Assembly (NCBI GenBank): GCA_023376005.1
Contig: CM042145.1
Location: 60,433,643-60,497,642, forward strand
Direction of reading: 5' to 3'
From: Doryteuthis pealeii
Taxonomy: Eukaryota > Mollusca > Cephalopoda > Myopsida > Loliginidae
DNA: 64,000 nt
Part shown: piece after piece, positions 31,683-42,935 of the stretch
Layout of the letters: each line of letters begins with the position of its first letter
Position numbering within the stretch: the first letter of the stretch is position 1
Notes under the pieces: model-generated
What the model was told of the DNA's origin: nothing
Databases searched by the model: none
Seen by the model: only the letters and a program-made list of their open reading frames with translations
Made by a program: the position numbers and the translations under genes

Positions 31683-31844
31683 ATGAAGGTACTTAGTGTA
31701 ATGGTAAGAAATTGACTCATTGACCAGAGTTTAAATCCTGGACAAGGCTCCCTGCATTTCACATAGCGCTAATACCCTTGGGAAAGGTATGAATTCTCAC
31801 TCAAGCTATGATAAATAGTATGGCATACTAGGCTCTTTAAAATT
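31683..31844 (+). mobile_element. SINE-B, 3' truncated
   Basis: Starts TTAGTGTAATGGTAAGAAAT, then AGAGTTTAAATCCTGGACAA and TAGCGCTAATACCCTTGGGA. It stops where a minus-strand repeat C begins. Confidence 0.7.
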
Positions 31845-31850
31845 GTCCTA

Positions 31851-32290
31851 CCACTCCAGGTTAGTGGACATGTGAGTAATGGCGATGAAGTGGTACTCCA
31901 CACTCCCCAAAGCTCCACAATTGGAATTTTAACCTTAGATGCAGTTTAACATCATACACAGGAAACTTTCAACCACGGGCTTCTATCACATATATGATAA
32001 AAGGTGTTGAAGATCTGCCATAAGAGCAATATGGTCAGGACTATCATAGAGGTGCTAGGGCTTGAGGTGATCAGCCTATTGATCAGGGGGTGTGCTCGCC
32101 GATCTCCCGCGTCTAGTCGAAGTAAGGACCAAAGTAGAGTGTTGTATGTCATGGACGGCTCAGCCACAGGATTCCGTCCTCATGGCGGGTCGCCGCCCAT
32201 GGCCAACAGGGGGCCCGATTGGAAGGATTTTTACCTTCACTGGAGAGGTTCAGTCGGTGTATACTTCTGTCCCGACTGACAGGGTGAGGT
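31851..32290 (-). mobile_element. Repeat C, partial, inverted
   Basis: CTACCACTCCAGGTTAGTGG, GGTGCTAGGGCTTGAGGTGA and CCGCCCATGGCCAACAGGG, ending in a CAGTCGGTGTATACTTC segment. Confidence 0.75.
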
Positions 32291-32530
32291 TTCAATTTGA
32301 TTCATCGGAAGATGCACCTATATAAACCAAGTTTCTTGAGGGTGATGAACTTGTACTGAATCTTTATCTATTTCAAACGTGTCAGATGCTTATATTAACC
32401 TCCACCTGTGAATCGCAATGGGAAGAAAGATGCACAGAATTGAAGACTGGTACTTTGTGAACTCAAAGAATAAGAGAAAAGAGGCGGGAACTTGGTTGGG
32501 TTATTACACATATAATGTACATACACACAT
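32291..32530. other. Unassigned stretch
   Basis: No recognised feature; runs into a TATG array at 32538. Confidence 0.4.
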
Positions 32531-32537
32531 GTGTATT

Positions 32538-33146
32538 TGTATGTATGTATGTATGTATAGATATATAGATATAGATAGATATAGATAGATATATAGATAT
32601 AGATAGATAGATAGATATATAGATATAGATAGATAGATATATAGATATAGATAGATATATAGATATATAGATATAGATAGATATATAGATATAGATATAG
32701 ATAGATATAGATATATAGAGATATAGATATAGAGATAGATATATAGATATATAGAGATAGATATATATAGATATATAGAGATAGATATATAGATATATAG
32801 AGATAGATATATAGATATATAGAGATAGATATATAGATATATAGAGATAGATATATAGATATATAGAGATAGATATATAGATATATAGAGATAGATATAT
32901 AGATATATAGAGATAGATATATAGATATATAGAGATAGATATATAGATAGAGATAGATATATAGATAGAGATATATATATATAGATAGATATATATATAT
33001 ATAGATAGAGATAGATATATATAGATAGAGATAGATATATATAGATAGAGATATAGATATATAGATAGATATAGATATATAGAGATAGATATATAGATAG
33101 AGATAGATAGATATATAGATAGAGATATAGATATATATATATATAA
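32538..33146. repeat. TATAGA/GATA minisatellite
   Basis: Built from GATA and TATAGA pieces. The middle (about 32740-32945) settles into a 22-bp unit AGAGATAGATATATAGATAT plus AT, repeated about nine times. The edges are less regular. Confidence 0.95.
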
Positions 33147-33374
33147 AGAATCAGACTAATAGATGGATAGCTATAAGATGATTATGTATTGATGTTCAAA
33201 ATTTCAAAAATGTTATTCTACAAAACAAATATTTATTATTCAACACGTTCTTCATTCTCAATGCATAGAATTCAATGGGGAGTAATAAACAGATAAGTCA
33301 AACATCACAGTGAAGATAGATCTCAATTCTGATAAGTACATGTCAGGCAATAAACTCCCATTCGCGCGCATAAG
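33147..33374. other. Unassigned stretch
   Basis: No recognised feature. Confidence 0.4.
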
Positions 33375-33612
33375 GGGCCGGGTTAGCTCAGTCGGTAGAG
33401 CGTTCGGCTAGAAACCACAAGGTTCCTAGTTCAATACCGGTCCTCGCTAACAGCGTATGAGTAGCACAGGGATCTGTGCAGTAAGGTAAGGAGCTGATGG
33501 TAGGTGTGGCGCTCCACCTTAGAAGCCAAAACCATCTCCTTGGTCTAGCGCTATTGAAAAGGGGATAGACTCCCTCGCTGACTGGCTGATACCGACTTTA
33601 AGCCGCCCCGAA
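33375..33612 (+). mobile_element. SINE-A copy, full length
   Basis: GGGCCGGGTTAGCTCAGTCG start, AGTTCAATACCGG B box, complete body, and a GCCGCCCCGAAG end running into A-rich sequence. The ribozyme-bearing unit lies immediately to its right. Confidence 0.9.
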
Positions 33613-33624
33613 GAAAAAAAAAAT

Positions 33625-33943
33625 GTCATCCACATACACGTGTTTCGAAGTTTACTTCTCATCAGTGTGGCTTTACTATTAACAGCTATCTCTAGCCAGG
33701 ATCGAAACCTGACTGGATTTTCGTCTGCCAAGTCTTTTACCCGTGCGGCTATTAGCTGCTGTCAATTTTTGAGTGAACAATTAATTGAATGTTTTTATAA
33801 ACACCAGAGGACTCTAGACTTGTAAACAGTCGAGTCTCAGCTTATACGCCAAGCGGTGAATTTTCAATTAATGTCCCTACTACAGTGCTCAACCAAGTGG
33901 GAGCGTATACATATATATAAATAAGTCATCCACATACACGTGT
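33625..33943 (-). mobile_element. tRNA-like plus hammerhead unit bounded by a 19-bp direct repeat
   Basis: GTCATCCACATACACGTGT occurs at 33625-33643 and again at 33925-33943, exactly 300 bp apart. On the minus strand the repeat is the 3' half of the hammerhead, including the predicted cut site. The 300-nt unit therefore runs from one cut site to the next: TA-rich tail remnant, body, tRNA-like head (A box TAGCCGCACGGG at 33740-33751, B-box-like GGTTTCGATCC at 33699-33709), hammerhead. That is the expected look of a copy made from a tandem or circular self-cleaved RNA, as proposed for retrozymes and schistosome Sm-alpha. A plain target-site duplication is the alternative, but it would not coincide with the ribozyme. 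Confidence 0.7.
33630..33670 (-). ncRNA. Type I hammerhead ribozyme HHR-2
   Basis: Minus-strand order: stem I CCACA, CTGATGA, stem II GAAG-TAAA-CTTC (or GAAGT/ACTTC), GAAA, stem III palindrome CACGTG, TA cut site, stem I partner TGTGG (5 perfect pairs). Predicted cleavage is between 33635 and 33634. The very short palindromic stem III is typical of schistosome and Penelope-associated hammerheads, which often act as dimers. Confidence 0.82.
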
Positions 33944-33945
33944 CT

Positions 33946-33980
<35 letters not shown>

Positions 33981-34226
33981 ATCAGCCACTCCGCATGAGT
34001 AGAATGTGACACATGGTCAATATTTCAAGCGAGGTTTTACTGGTTTGAATTCAAAGTTGTCCTATTTACTATACCAATGGTAAGGAGCTCACTTTGCATC
34101 TCTAATTAACCCATAGTGGGATTATTGATGACTGCATATCTTTCTCAATATTATTAGAAGTATGTGAAATGCAAACAGCCTGTTGCTGGATTCCCTACTG
34201 TGGTAACCATTACACAACGAGCATCC
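33981..34226 (-). mobile_element. SINE-B copy, inverted, diverged
   Basis: AATCAGCCACTCCGCATGAG, GTGTGAC-like tail, ACTGGTTTGAATTCAAAG, and AACCATTACACAACGAGCA at the head. Confidence 0.75.
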
Positions 34227-34567
34227 ATCTATACATTATCTATCTATCTATATCTATATATAATGTGTGTATTAGGATAGCGTAGACGGATTCAACTGTC
34301 CTTGCTATCATTAATCTGAAGATCGAAGAGGTGAAAATTGGCAGTTACCGAACGCCGTTGACTATGACTATGCAATCATAACTTAGATGTATATATTCTC
34401 ATTGATACTGAACACTATTAATAAATATAGCCAATGAGATATATATAATCATTTGCTATATTTATAAATCTATCTTTTATGTTTATAAACTCAACTTTGG
34501 GCTTACGTTTGGGTTCTCTATTTTGGTTTAATCTCATCAGTGAAACACCTGCATCTGTGTGTGTGTA

Positions 34568-34626
<59 letters not shown>

Positions 34627-35887
34627 AGTTCTTTTAGTATTGAAGAATTGAAAACAATGTGCTCAATTACGGATGTAAGAGTTGTATTTATTTTTTTATA
34701 TAGTACAATACATTTAATGTGTGATTGTCAGCGTGTTGTCTTGGTGGTAAGTGGCTTACAGGCTGTTTTGAAACCAATGGTAATAATCGCACCCTAAATG
34801 CATTGTACTCTATAATAAATAAATAAATATATATATATATATACTTAGAGAGAGAAAGGCAGAACATACGTGATAGAGAAAAAAGCACTTAGTTAATTAT
34901 TTGTTTTCCAAGTATTTTCTCCCATGTGTTTCACACCTTCAATAATCTGTCAATAGGATATGATTTCTGAACTCAGTAAATAAAACAACCAAACAAGAAA
35001 GTGTGAATTTTTTTGTTTACCCAAATCGTTTTTATCATTCCAAACTCGATTACACTGCTTTACTCCGGCGACAAAACTCGATTTCTCTGTGTATAATTAT
35101 TATAATTCATTTATCAGAAGAGACTGTTGTTAAAATATTTCCTTTTTTTTTTCTGTTTTATTTTATCATAAAAAAGAGGAAAAAACACTGTATTTAGTAA
35201 TTCTTTAATGAGACTTTTATTAATAACCAAATAAAATCAACTTTTATATTAACAAAAAAAAATCATTTTTCCAATCGAGACTTGCTGGAAGAGATATTTT
35301 AATTTATTTGTTGCTAATTTGCATTTTAACATTTTTTATTGTCAGACAAATTACACTATCTTTAAAAATATATTTCCCGTTGAAATTTGTCTATAGATTC
35401 GCCGGTTATCTCTCGACGAGTTGAGGAAAGGTACTGGCAAAAATTTCATTTAGCGTTTTAACGTATAACTGTTCCAATGTGTTAATAGCCGATTCGTACG
35501 TAGTACAGTCGTCTATATCTATTAATTATGGAGATTTGGTCTCCTTTTGTCTGAATACGTCATAAATTCTGAATGAAACACAGTCGACTAACTTTCCCAA
35601 TTTGTTAGGAGCGGTGTCGCCGAATTCTTCGAAAAAGTTGTTAAACATTTCAACCCAATTTTTCCATTTTTTTTGTTGCTGTAAAGGAATTCTAGTCTAG
35701 GTCCAGTTGTGGAGATTTAAACATTTTCTCAGTGTTGACAGGCATGACAACTGTGATATATATGCCATTTAAATGTAATAAAAACAAAGACATTTCAAAC
35801 TTCTAAGGTAGCTTTAATGAGTTAATTTACAGGATAAGTCATATTGCCGGCGCTAGACACAATCTAGCAGTTGCTTTACTTTTCTAC
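34227..35887. other. Unassigned AT-rich stretch with TA arrays
   Basis: TA array at 34571-34617 and short TA/GA runs near 34830-34856. Open frames across these arrays are repeat artefacts. No gene recognised. Confidence 0.5.
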
Positions 35888-36120
35888 AAGAGTTAGAGCG
35901 TTATCCAAGGAACCACAAGGTTCCGGGTTCGATACCGGCCTTCACCTACTCGGCGTATGAGTAGCACAGGGATCTATGCGTAATGTAAGGAGCTGATGGT
36001 AGGTGTGGCCGCTCCACCTCAGACGCAAAAAAACAATCTCCTTGATCTAGCATAGTGAAAATGGATAGACTCCCTCGCTCTTAGGCTGATACTGACTTTA
36101 AACCAGCCCTTTACTTATAC
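35888..36120 (+). mobile_element. SINE-A copy, 5' truncated
   Basis: Starts at TTAGAGCGTTATCC (A box lost), GGGTTCGATACCGG, GTATGAGTAGCACAGGGATC, and a divergent CAGCCCTTTACTTATACTT end. Confidence 0.8.
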
Positions 36121-36269
36121 TTTACAATAGACAATCGAGTAACAAGATTTTTGTTCAATTGCATACATTCTATGATATTTTTGTACATCCTTGACCATGT
36201 GCCAGACTAAGTTAATCCCAGTAGACATTTCAAAAGACTCGCCGTGGATCGAGTGATTGATTTATTTTA

Positions 36270-36305
36270 ATGGCATGTCAACCTGTCTAGAATTATTTAA
36301 TGCCT
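36270..36305 (-). repeat. Isolated repeat-C hairpin module
   Basis: TGGCATGTCAACCTGTCTAG then AATTATTTAATGCC, without the remainder of repeat C. Confidence 0.55.
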
Positions 36306-36329
36306 AGAGGTTAAGGGGTCACGTTTACA

Positions 36330-36760
36330 GTACATTTGTTGGATATTGTACAAACGGAAATAGGAATTTCCGGTTAAATTAAACAAAGAGGGGACGACAA
36401 AATGACAAAGGACTTTTCCCGGTAAAAGCGAACAAAGAAAACGCGTAGGCGTTTGAGATATATAAAAGGAAGTCAGTCAGACAGGAGTCACGGCGGACGG
36501 CGAACAGTGAGTGACCGTCGACACTGTCCGTCGCGGCCAAGGGCGGTGAGACGCCACCAGCCACCCCTTTACCTCACCACCCCAGCAGTAGTAGTCATCG
36601 TCAACCCTTGGACATTCCTATTGTCACGCTTACCACCCACCAGCCGAGAATAAGAAATAAAATCAAACTCCTACTATACGTATGTGTTATAGATTTTATT
36701 AAGCGACCACTACATACTTCGCCACGTGACCATATATACCCGCTACATATACAGATACAT
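36330..36760 (+). mobile_element. Candidate solo LTR or promoter segment
   Basis: GAGATATATAAAAGGAAGTC is a good TATA box. A GC-rich start region follows (GGCGGACGGCGAACAGTG, CCGTCGCGGCCAAGGGCGG) and then AAGAAATAAAATC, a poly(A) signal about 190 bp downstream. That order (TATA, GC-rich R, AATAAA) fits an LTR. Ends are not settled; TACAT flanks a possible span. It could also be a cellular promoter. Confidence 0.4.
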
Positions 36761-36959
36761 GAAGTAAGGGCCGTGAATTTGAAACCGCTATAGAATTTGA
36801 TGTCAGTATACAACACATTTATATTGGCATTATTGTGTAGCAATTTATTCTTTGTTTTGCACAATTATGACATCAAGAATTTCTATCTAATGCGCATAAT
36901 TTCCACACAGTTATGGGGTTTCAACTACTTCTATCTATTTCAAATATTTCAATTACTCA

Positions 36960-37090
36960 TTTTCTATTCAATAATAATCATGTTTGTATAGCTATATGGA
37001 TTCAAGTAACTAATAATAATTCTTAGTAAACAATTATAACTTCAAGTAAATATTCTTAACGCAAATATTATCCAGTTATATGGCATCAAG
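36960..37090. repeat. Repeat G stretch
   Basis: TATGGATTCAAGTAACTAAT, AATAATTCTTAGTAAACAAT and TTATATGGCATCAAGTA. This copy preserves the uninterrupted form of the site where the MITE at 46079 inserted. Confidence 0.6.
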
Positions 37091-37093
37091 TAG

Positions 37094-37309
37094 GATAGTC
37101 GGTAGAGCATCCGCCTACGAATCGCAAGGTCCCTAGTTTCATAACAGTCCCGGCAACTCAACGCATGTGTAGAACAGATTAGGTACTCTGCTGTGTGTGG
37201 TAAGATGGGTAGCTGACGGTAGGTGTGGCGCTCCACCCTAGAACAGATGAACTCCCTCACTGTATAGCTGATACCGACAAAAGGCGACTCTGCCAAATTT
37301 ACTTTATTT
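37094..37309 (+). mobile_element. SINE-A copy, internally deleted
   Basis: GATAGTCGGTAGAGCATCCG, GGTAGGTGTGGCGCTCCACC, AACTCCCTCACTGTATAGC. The GATCTAGCGCT segment is lost. Confidence 0.75.
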
Positions 37310-37354
37310 ATTCCTATTTAATACCAATAATTGTTAAACAGATACATTTGCTCT

Positions 37355-37730
37355 ATAGATGAGGCCCTAACAGATACTACCACTTCGGATCAGAGTGGAC
37401 CTGGGAGTAATGGCAGTTTTTGTGTCGTAGGTAAGGCGGCCAATTACTCACGCACAAAGAGAAGTAGGAGATATACAATGATAGTGAATAACAAGCAAAG
37501 TCAAATAATTGGTAATAGTATAACAATTTATTCGATCAGCAATTCATATACATACTAACTCCCCGTATTGTCTGTCTAACAGCTAATTTATAAGACAGAC
37601 GCAACCATTCTTTCATGGTCTAGAGAGGAGGTAGGTAATCCTATCCAACAGCAATGAAGGTTTACTCCACAATATCTAGATCTCTAGAACTGGACCGTCA
37701 CCATCATATGCAGTTTAATGTCGTACACAT
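37355..37730 (-). mobile_element. Repeat C fragment split by a ~240 bp insert
   Basis: Left part ends CTGGGAGTAATGGCA near 37413. The right part resumes GCAATGAAGGTTTACTCCAC near 37652. Removing 37413-37654 restores the usual AGTAATGGCGATGAAG. The insert is unrecognised and the possible target duplication (GCA) is short. Confidence 0.6.
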
Positions 37731-38799
37731 CACACTTTTTTTCTTTTTTTTTTTTGTGGATGAAGGTATTATTTGCAGTGGGTACAGTCAGCTTATTCTC
37801 TGCTCCAACTGATTAGGCGTTTCACACTGGAGTAGTTGCTTGTGTGTAGATTATTGCTAATAGGATTAATGTCCAGTGCTTTTGAGCCTGTGGCAGTCAA
37901 TGTGAGTAAATAGGCTATGATATATTAAGGTAAAAGGGATATCGTAATGTTGTTGTGCTTCCATAGTAGAGAACCGTGGTAAGGAATCTTATCAATGTTC
38001 GGAAAGGTTCGTGGCGAAAATACTTTCGCAATTGTGAAAATTTTTCAAACTGACTGTAATTCATATATGTAGAAAATTGAAAAACCAAAGTATTCCAAAA
38101 AGATGAATTTATTTCTTGATGGAGAAGTCGACGCTATAATGATTCGGTTTTGCAACCTTTGTCGGGATTTGAATAGAGTACGGTCTATATTTAGATGAAG
38201 CTTCATAATTTTTATAATTTGAATTTATTTAACTTTTGTCCTCACCTTTTGAAGGCTCCTAATTATGATATGAAGATTCCAGAGTTCGATATGAAACACA
38301 TAAAGTAGGCCGGAGGGCACATCCACCGAAACGTTGAGTATAAAACAAAGATGAGGACAACAGTCTGAATCATATAAATTATACCAATAGATTATTAGTC
38401 CAAAGTCTTTAGAAAGAATAGATTCATGCCATCCGAGTTACAGAGAAAGTAGGAAGAAAAGCACAATGAGTATTTTAGGCAAGGAATAGATTTACTACAC
38501 AAGATACAATGAATGCGTAATAAGTAACTGACAGGTTCTATTCACAAGTCTATAAAAGTCTTGCTATATTCTTTTGTCTGGGGCTCACTATTTATAGATA
38601 GTTATAAATAATCATCTATTTGCATCATTTAGATTATTCGGACTGTTGTTCTCCTCTTTATTGCTATATATACAATATTTCGGTCTTTGTCCACTCCAGC
38701 ATTCTGCAGCTGTTTCTTGTCGAAGCTCCTTTTAAAATCTGGAGCCTTCATTTCGTAATTGGGGGCCTTCAAATATGTATATAACAATAAACATTGTTT
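37731..38799. other. Unassigned stretch
   Basis: Near 38290-38335, GGCCGGAGGGCACATCCACC then GAAACGTTG resembles a retroelement terminus but lacks a hammerhead core. No gene. Confidence 0.45.
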
Positions 38800-39065
38800 T
38801 GGTTGGGTTTTACGGCATATAAATCCTTATGTCGAAGACGTTCTGTTTTATTCATTCTTGATGGTATTCAAATTTTAATTTCAAACTCTATTTTTAAACT
38901 GTTTTTAATTTTTTTTTCTCTATTCAACCCATAGATGGGCTCAGATTGGATCTGGGGGTAATGGCGATGAAGTGTTAGTCCACATTTCCCAGAGCTCCAG
39001 AATTGAAACTTCATCATTAGATGCAGTTAAACGTTATAACTAGGACAACATTTCTGACGATTCCA
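38800..39065 (-). mobile_element. Repeat C, truncated, inverted
   Basis: GGTTGGGTTTTACGGCATAT, TTCAACCCATAGATGGGC, GGGGGTAATGGCGATGAAG, then ends near ACGTTATAACTAGGAC. Confidence 0.7.
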
Positions 39066-39089
39066 TTGTCCTTCTTTAGGTACTCTAGG

Positions 39090-39170
39090 ATAAAAATGAA
39101 ACACCGACTGCCTCGTCCATGATTTGAACTCGGCATACCGAATTGATTTCCACTAGCGATAAAAGTTACG
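39090..39170 (-). mobile_element. SINE-B head remnant
   Basis: AATGAAACACCGACTGCCTC, GTCCATGATTTGAACTCGGC and TTGATTTCCACTAGCGATAA match the head half of SINE-B. Confidence 0.5.
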
Positions 39171-39414
39171 CCTACTTGTTCATAACGAAATTAATTGATA
39201 TCTCATATCTGCAATGGCCTTTTCGGTTATTAAGGTTATAATTTTGATATGCCAGTTAAATATGCCGCGGTCAAAACTTTTAAAACTGCACTGAACGACT
39301 TCCAGTGAGTTTTAACTCTTGCTGCAGAAATTGTGCGGCAAAGATGTAAATTAATAACTTTTCTAAAATAATTTATAAATTAGTGCTTGCAATTATTTCG
39401 TAACAAATTCTCGT

Positions 39415-39818
39415 TTATTTATTTTGATCAGATCTGAGAAGAAATGTCGGATGTACATTTAAGGAAGTGTTAATAGTTTCAGATGAAGCAAAAAGAGTCA
39501 AAATGGACTGAGTGTCTCTAATTATATTGGTAGAAATCAATATCGATCGGAAGTGATAAAATGAACTACAGACTAATTGAGACTCTCTCTCTCTCAACGA
39601 ATCGCTAACATGTCTGTGCTGGTTTACGCTCTCCACAACTTCCGTTTCCAGTTCCTTTTCATCTGTACAAGAATTATTTGAAGAAAAATGGCTACCCGGT
39701 GCCACCTGGGTAGAGGTGGGGTAAAAAGGTAATCTTGCAGATCCATTATTGTTGGATTCTGGCAGGATGTCCATTAAAATCCCTATATAAAAAAAGATCT
39801 TTCGGGGATCCAGACACT
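39415..39818 (-). CDS. Candidate coding exon, function unknown
   Basis: On the minus strand a strong 3' splice site (CATTAATTTTTCTTTTCAG just above 39818) is followed by 133 codons without a stop, reading CLDPRKIFFYIGILMDILPE and later VAPGSHFSSNNSCTDEKELE. An internal ATG at 39774 is also possible. The open length is unusual for this AT-rich window and the residue mix looks protein-like for the first ~75 codons, then less so. Donor candidates are CAG|GTGGCA and AGC|GTAAAC. No domain was recognised. A chance frame cannot be excluded. Confidence 0.3.
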
Positions 39819-40539
39819 CTGAAAAGAAAAATTAATGTCTCCTAATTGAAATAGTAAATGCAAAATGAATAAATTCCATGCTATTATCATTTGAATTTTA
39901 TTTCTTAATAATCTTCACAAATATAAATCAAAACTTCATTCAAGCAAGATCCGATGATTGTGAATCCTTATACATATTCACTTTGTCATTGTTTTATTTT
40001 AATAGTTTCCTCCGGACATACATACACACAAACTGCATTTTATATATGTATAGAAACATAGCCACATATTCTGATATTACAATGGTACCTTGACTTGCGA
40101 GTTTAATTCGTTCCGCTAGTAATTCAATTTCCTTGTATATGAAATCAATTTTACACATTGAAATAAGCTGAAATGCAACGAATCCGTTCCAACCCAGTAC
40201 GAAAATAAAATGTAATAAATTATGTGCTGTAATGTTTTAATGTTTATTTTTTATAAATAATATTTTCTTTGTCTTGATAAATTTGAAAAGTTAAATCTTT
40301 TTAGTGACCTTATTAACATAAGCAGATCTGAGACTCCCACGTATCTCAAATTTTAACTCAAAACACAAAATAAAAATCGACCGAGTGACAACTCGTGACT
40401 AGGAAATTGTCACACACCTCTAACCATTGTCTAGTCTCACCTGCACAGAAATTCAGACACTAATCTGAATTAGTTTTTCTACCTTTATAAAAAGTGGTTC
40501 TTCTTTCTGGGCGAGGCTTATTATTTTTTAACGACCCTC
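39819..40539. other. Unassigned AT-rich stretch
   Basis: Would be upstream intron if the candidate exon is real. No other feature. Confidence 0.4.
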
Positions 40540-40790
40540 AAACCCCTCCACCAAGATAAGGATGCGACACATGATCATCATTAATGAGGGTGCAACTGAT
40601 TTGAATTTAGTTTTACTTCTGCTAGACTGGCTGCTACTCAAAGCTTAAAGAGTCCTGTATGCTCTACTAATTACCCATAGCTGGGGGGAGACTAGTTGGA
40701 ATCATCCCTTTCCCCTGAGTTTTAGTGATACTTGAAATGCAAGCAGCCTTGTCCGGGATTTGTACTCACAGTCCATTTCCTACGATGATA
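40540..40790 (-). mobile_element. SINE-B copy, inverted, diverged
   Basis: AACCCCTCCACCAAGATAAG, ATGCGACACATGATC, CTGCTAGACTGGCTGCTAC, TACCCATAGCTGGGGGGAG, GTCCATTTCCTACGATGAT. Confidence 0.75.
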
Positions 40791-40857
40791 TCTGTTCTAC
40801 CCCCATGTATGTATATGCATCTAGTGGTGAGCGTATCTCTATGGGGGCAGAGGTAAA

Positions 40858-41460
40858 GTGTATGTATGTATGTATCTATGTATGTATGTATGTATCTATC
40901 TATCTATGTATGTATGTATCTATCTATCTATGTATGTATGTATCTATCTATCTATGTATGTATCTATCTATCTATCTATGTATGTATGTATCTATCTATG
41001 TATGTATGTATGTATGTATCTATCTATCTATCTATCTATCTATGGTATGTATCTATCTATCTATCTATGTATGTATGTATGTATGTATCTATCTATCTAT
41101 CTATGTATGTATCTATCTATCTTCTATCTATCTATCTATGTATGTATCTATCTATCTATCTATCTATGTATGTATCTATCTATCTATGTATGTATCTATC
41201 TATCTATGTATCTATCTATCTATCTATGTATGTATCTATCTATCTATGTATCTATCTATCTATCTATGTATCTATCTATCTATCTATGTATCTATCTATC
41301 TATCTATGTATGTATCTATCTATCTATGTATGTATCTATCTATCTATGTATGTATCTATCTATCTATGTATGTATCTATCTATCTATGTATGTATCTATC
41401 TATCTATGTATGTATCTATCTATCTATCTATGTATGTATCTATCTATCTATGTATCTATG

Positions 41461-41499
<39 letters not shown>

Positions 41500-41568
41500 G
41501 TATCTATCTATCTATCTATCTATGTATCTATCTATCTATCTATGTATCTATCTATCTATGTATCTATG

Positions 41569-41599
<31 letters not shown>

Positions 41600-41792
41600 G
41601 TATCTATGTATCTATCTATCTATCTATCTATCTATGTATCTATGTATCTATCTATCTATCTATCTATCTATGTATGTATGTATCTATCTATCTATGTATG
41701 TATCTATCTATTATGTATGTATGTATCTATCTATCTATCTATCTATGTATGTATCTATCTATCTATCTATGTATGTATCTATCTATGTATCA
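40858..41792. repeat. TATC/TATG tetranucleotide array
   Basis: About 935 bp of TATC and TATG units. All three plus-strand frames stay open (up to 379 residues) because no TATC/TATG mix makes a stop codon. These tyrosine/leucine/serine/isoleucine-rich frames should not be annotated as proteins. Confidence 0.97.
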
Positions 41793-41875
41793 GCACAAGC
41801 AGGATTCTAAACAATGTCAATTTTAACATGTTTGGATTCAGTTTTATTTTCTTAAACCAGTTGCCATACTGTTAC
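41793..41875 (-). mobile_element. SINE-B tail remnant
   Basis: GCACAAGCAGGATTCTAAAC, AATTTTAACATGTTTGGATT and AACCAGTTGCCATACTG match the tail half, directly beside the tetranucleotide array. Confidence 0.55.
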
Positions 41876-42524
41876 AATTTTTGTGTCCATTTTAGGTGAG
41901 AGCACTTTACAGTGGAGATCAATTGGGTTCCTTAGTGTTAGGTAGAATCCTGTGGTTCCTTAGTGTTAGGTAGAATCCTTGGTGGCTAATCCGCCCGTCC
42001 GTCCGTATCGAATACCAGTAGCTGAGGGACTTTCAAGATTGGCGATTGAATAGTTTACTAACCACGACTTCGAACGCGTTGATTGGCTAGCTTTAATCCA
42101 AGTGGCCATGCAGAGTCTATAAATTTAAGTGGTGGATTCCCGCACACCTTATATGCCGAAATAATCCAACACGTACCATCGTTAAAAAGCCCAACCTGCC
42201 TGTACCAAGAACAATGAATGTTTTTGGATTCAACGGTCATTTATTTCACGTGTATTGTCTATTCTTTTCTTTAACTCAATCGATCCACAAGCAGACGTAA
42301 TTTATATAAATATGCAATGGTAAACAAACATGTAATAAATAAATATATAGAATAAATATATAGAATAAATATACAAATAAATATACAAATAATTCAGACG
42401 AACGGAAAACCTAATTAAAATTACACTTACCAAAACATTAACTTCTCTTGGGTTGGTATTAACTATGATATCTTTAGCGTCTTGAATAAATTAGTTTTGT
42501 GTGTTTATTACAGACACCTTGCAT
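41876..42524. other. Unassigned stretch, possibly with a reversed LTR-like block
   Basis: On the minus strand 42090-42170 reads CATATAAGGTGTGCGGGAAT then TTAAATTTATAGACTCTGC, similar to the LTR-like insert at 17597. A 25-bp duplication (GTTCCTTAGTGTTAGGTAGA) sits at 41927-41980. Confidence 0.35.
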
Positions 42525-42730
42525 CACCAGAATAAATACTGAATTCAAGGGGAACAACCTCTCGTTACACTGCCCTTATATTTATCCATAGATGGAAGGC
42601 AAATAGCGCTAATACCGTTGGGAAAGGTAGGAATTCAACTATGTGAAATGCAACCAGCCTATTCCACGAGTTAAATTCGTATTACCGAGTCTATTTCCTA
42701 CAACGATAAGCATTATACAACGGAAAACTC
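42525..42730 (-). mobile_element. SINE-B, rearranged
   Basis: Head-proximal wording on the minus strand (GTTAAATTCGTATTACCGAG, AACGATAAGCATTATACAAC) is joined to plus-strand body (TAGCGCTAATACCGTTGGGA). Two opposed fragments are fused. Confidence 0.5.
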
Positions 42731-42749
42731 CTATATGTATGTACATATT

Positions 42750-42905
42750 TACCAACCCCTCCTCACGAGCAGGATGTGACACAAGGTCAATTTTTTTTAG
42801 GGAGAGTTTAACAGGTTTAAATTCAGAGATTTCCTTATTCTAGACTGGTTGCCTAACCAAGGGTAAATAGCCCAGTCTGCCCTGCTATTTATCCATAGCT
42901 CATGT
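42750..42905 (-). mobile_element. SINE-B tail half
   Basis: ACCAACCCCTCCTCACGAGC to CTGCTATTTATCCATAGCTC; truncated at the body. Confidence 0.75.
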
Positions 42906-42935
42906 ATGTATGTATGAAAGTAATAAAAAAAAAAA

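Noticed and set aside
33375..33450. Functional tRNA-Lys gene
   Set aside because: A and B boxes are present but the acceptor stem does not close and the SINE body continues; it is one of 13 similar copies.
38290..38335. Hammerhead or Penelope terminus
   Set aside because: Only the CCGAAACGTTG part is recognisable; no CTGATGA partner.
40760..41899. 379-residue plus-strand open frame
   Set aside because: It is almost wholly the TATC/TATG array, which cannot encode a stop in any plus frame; no start context or domain.
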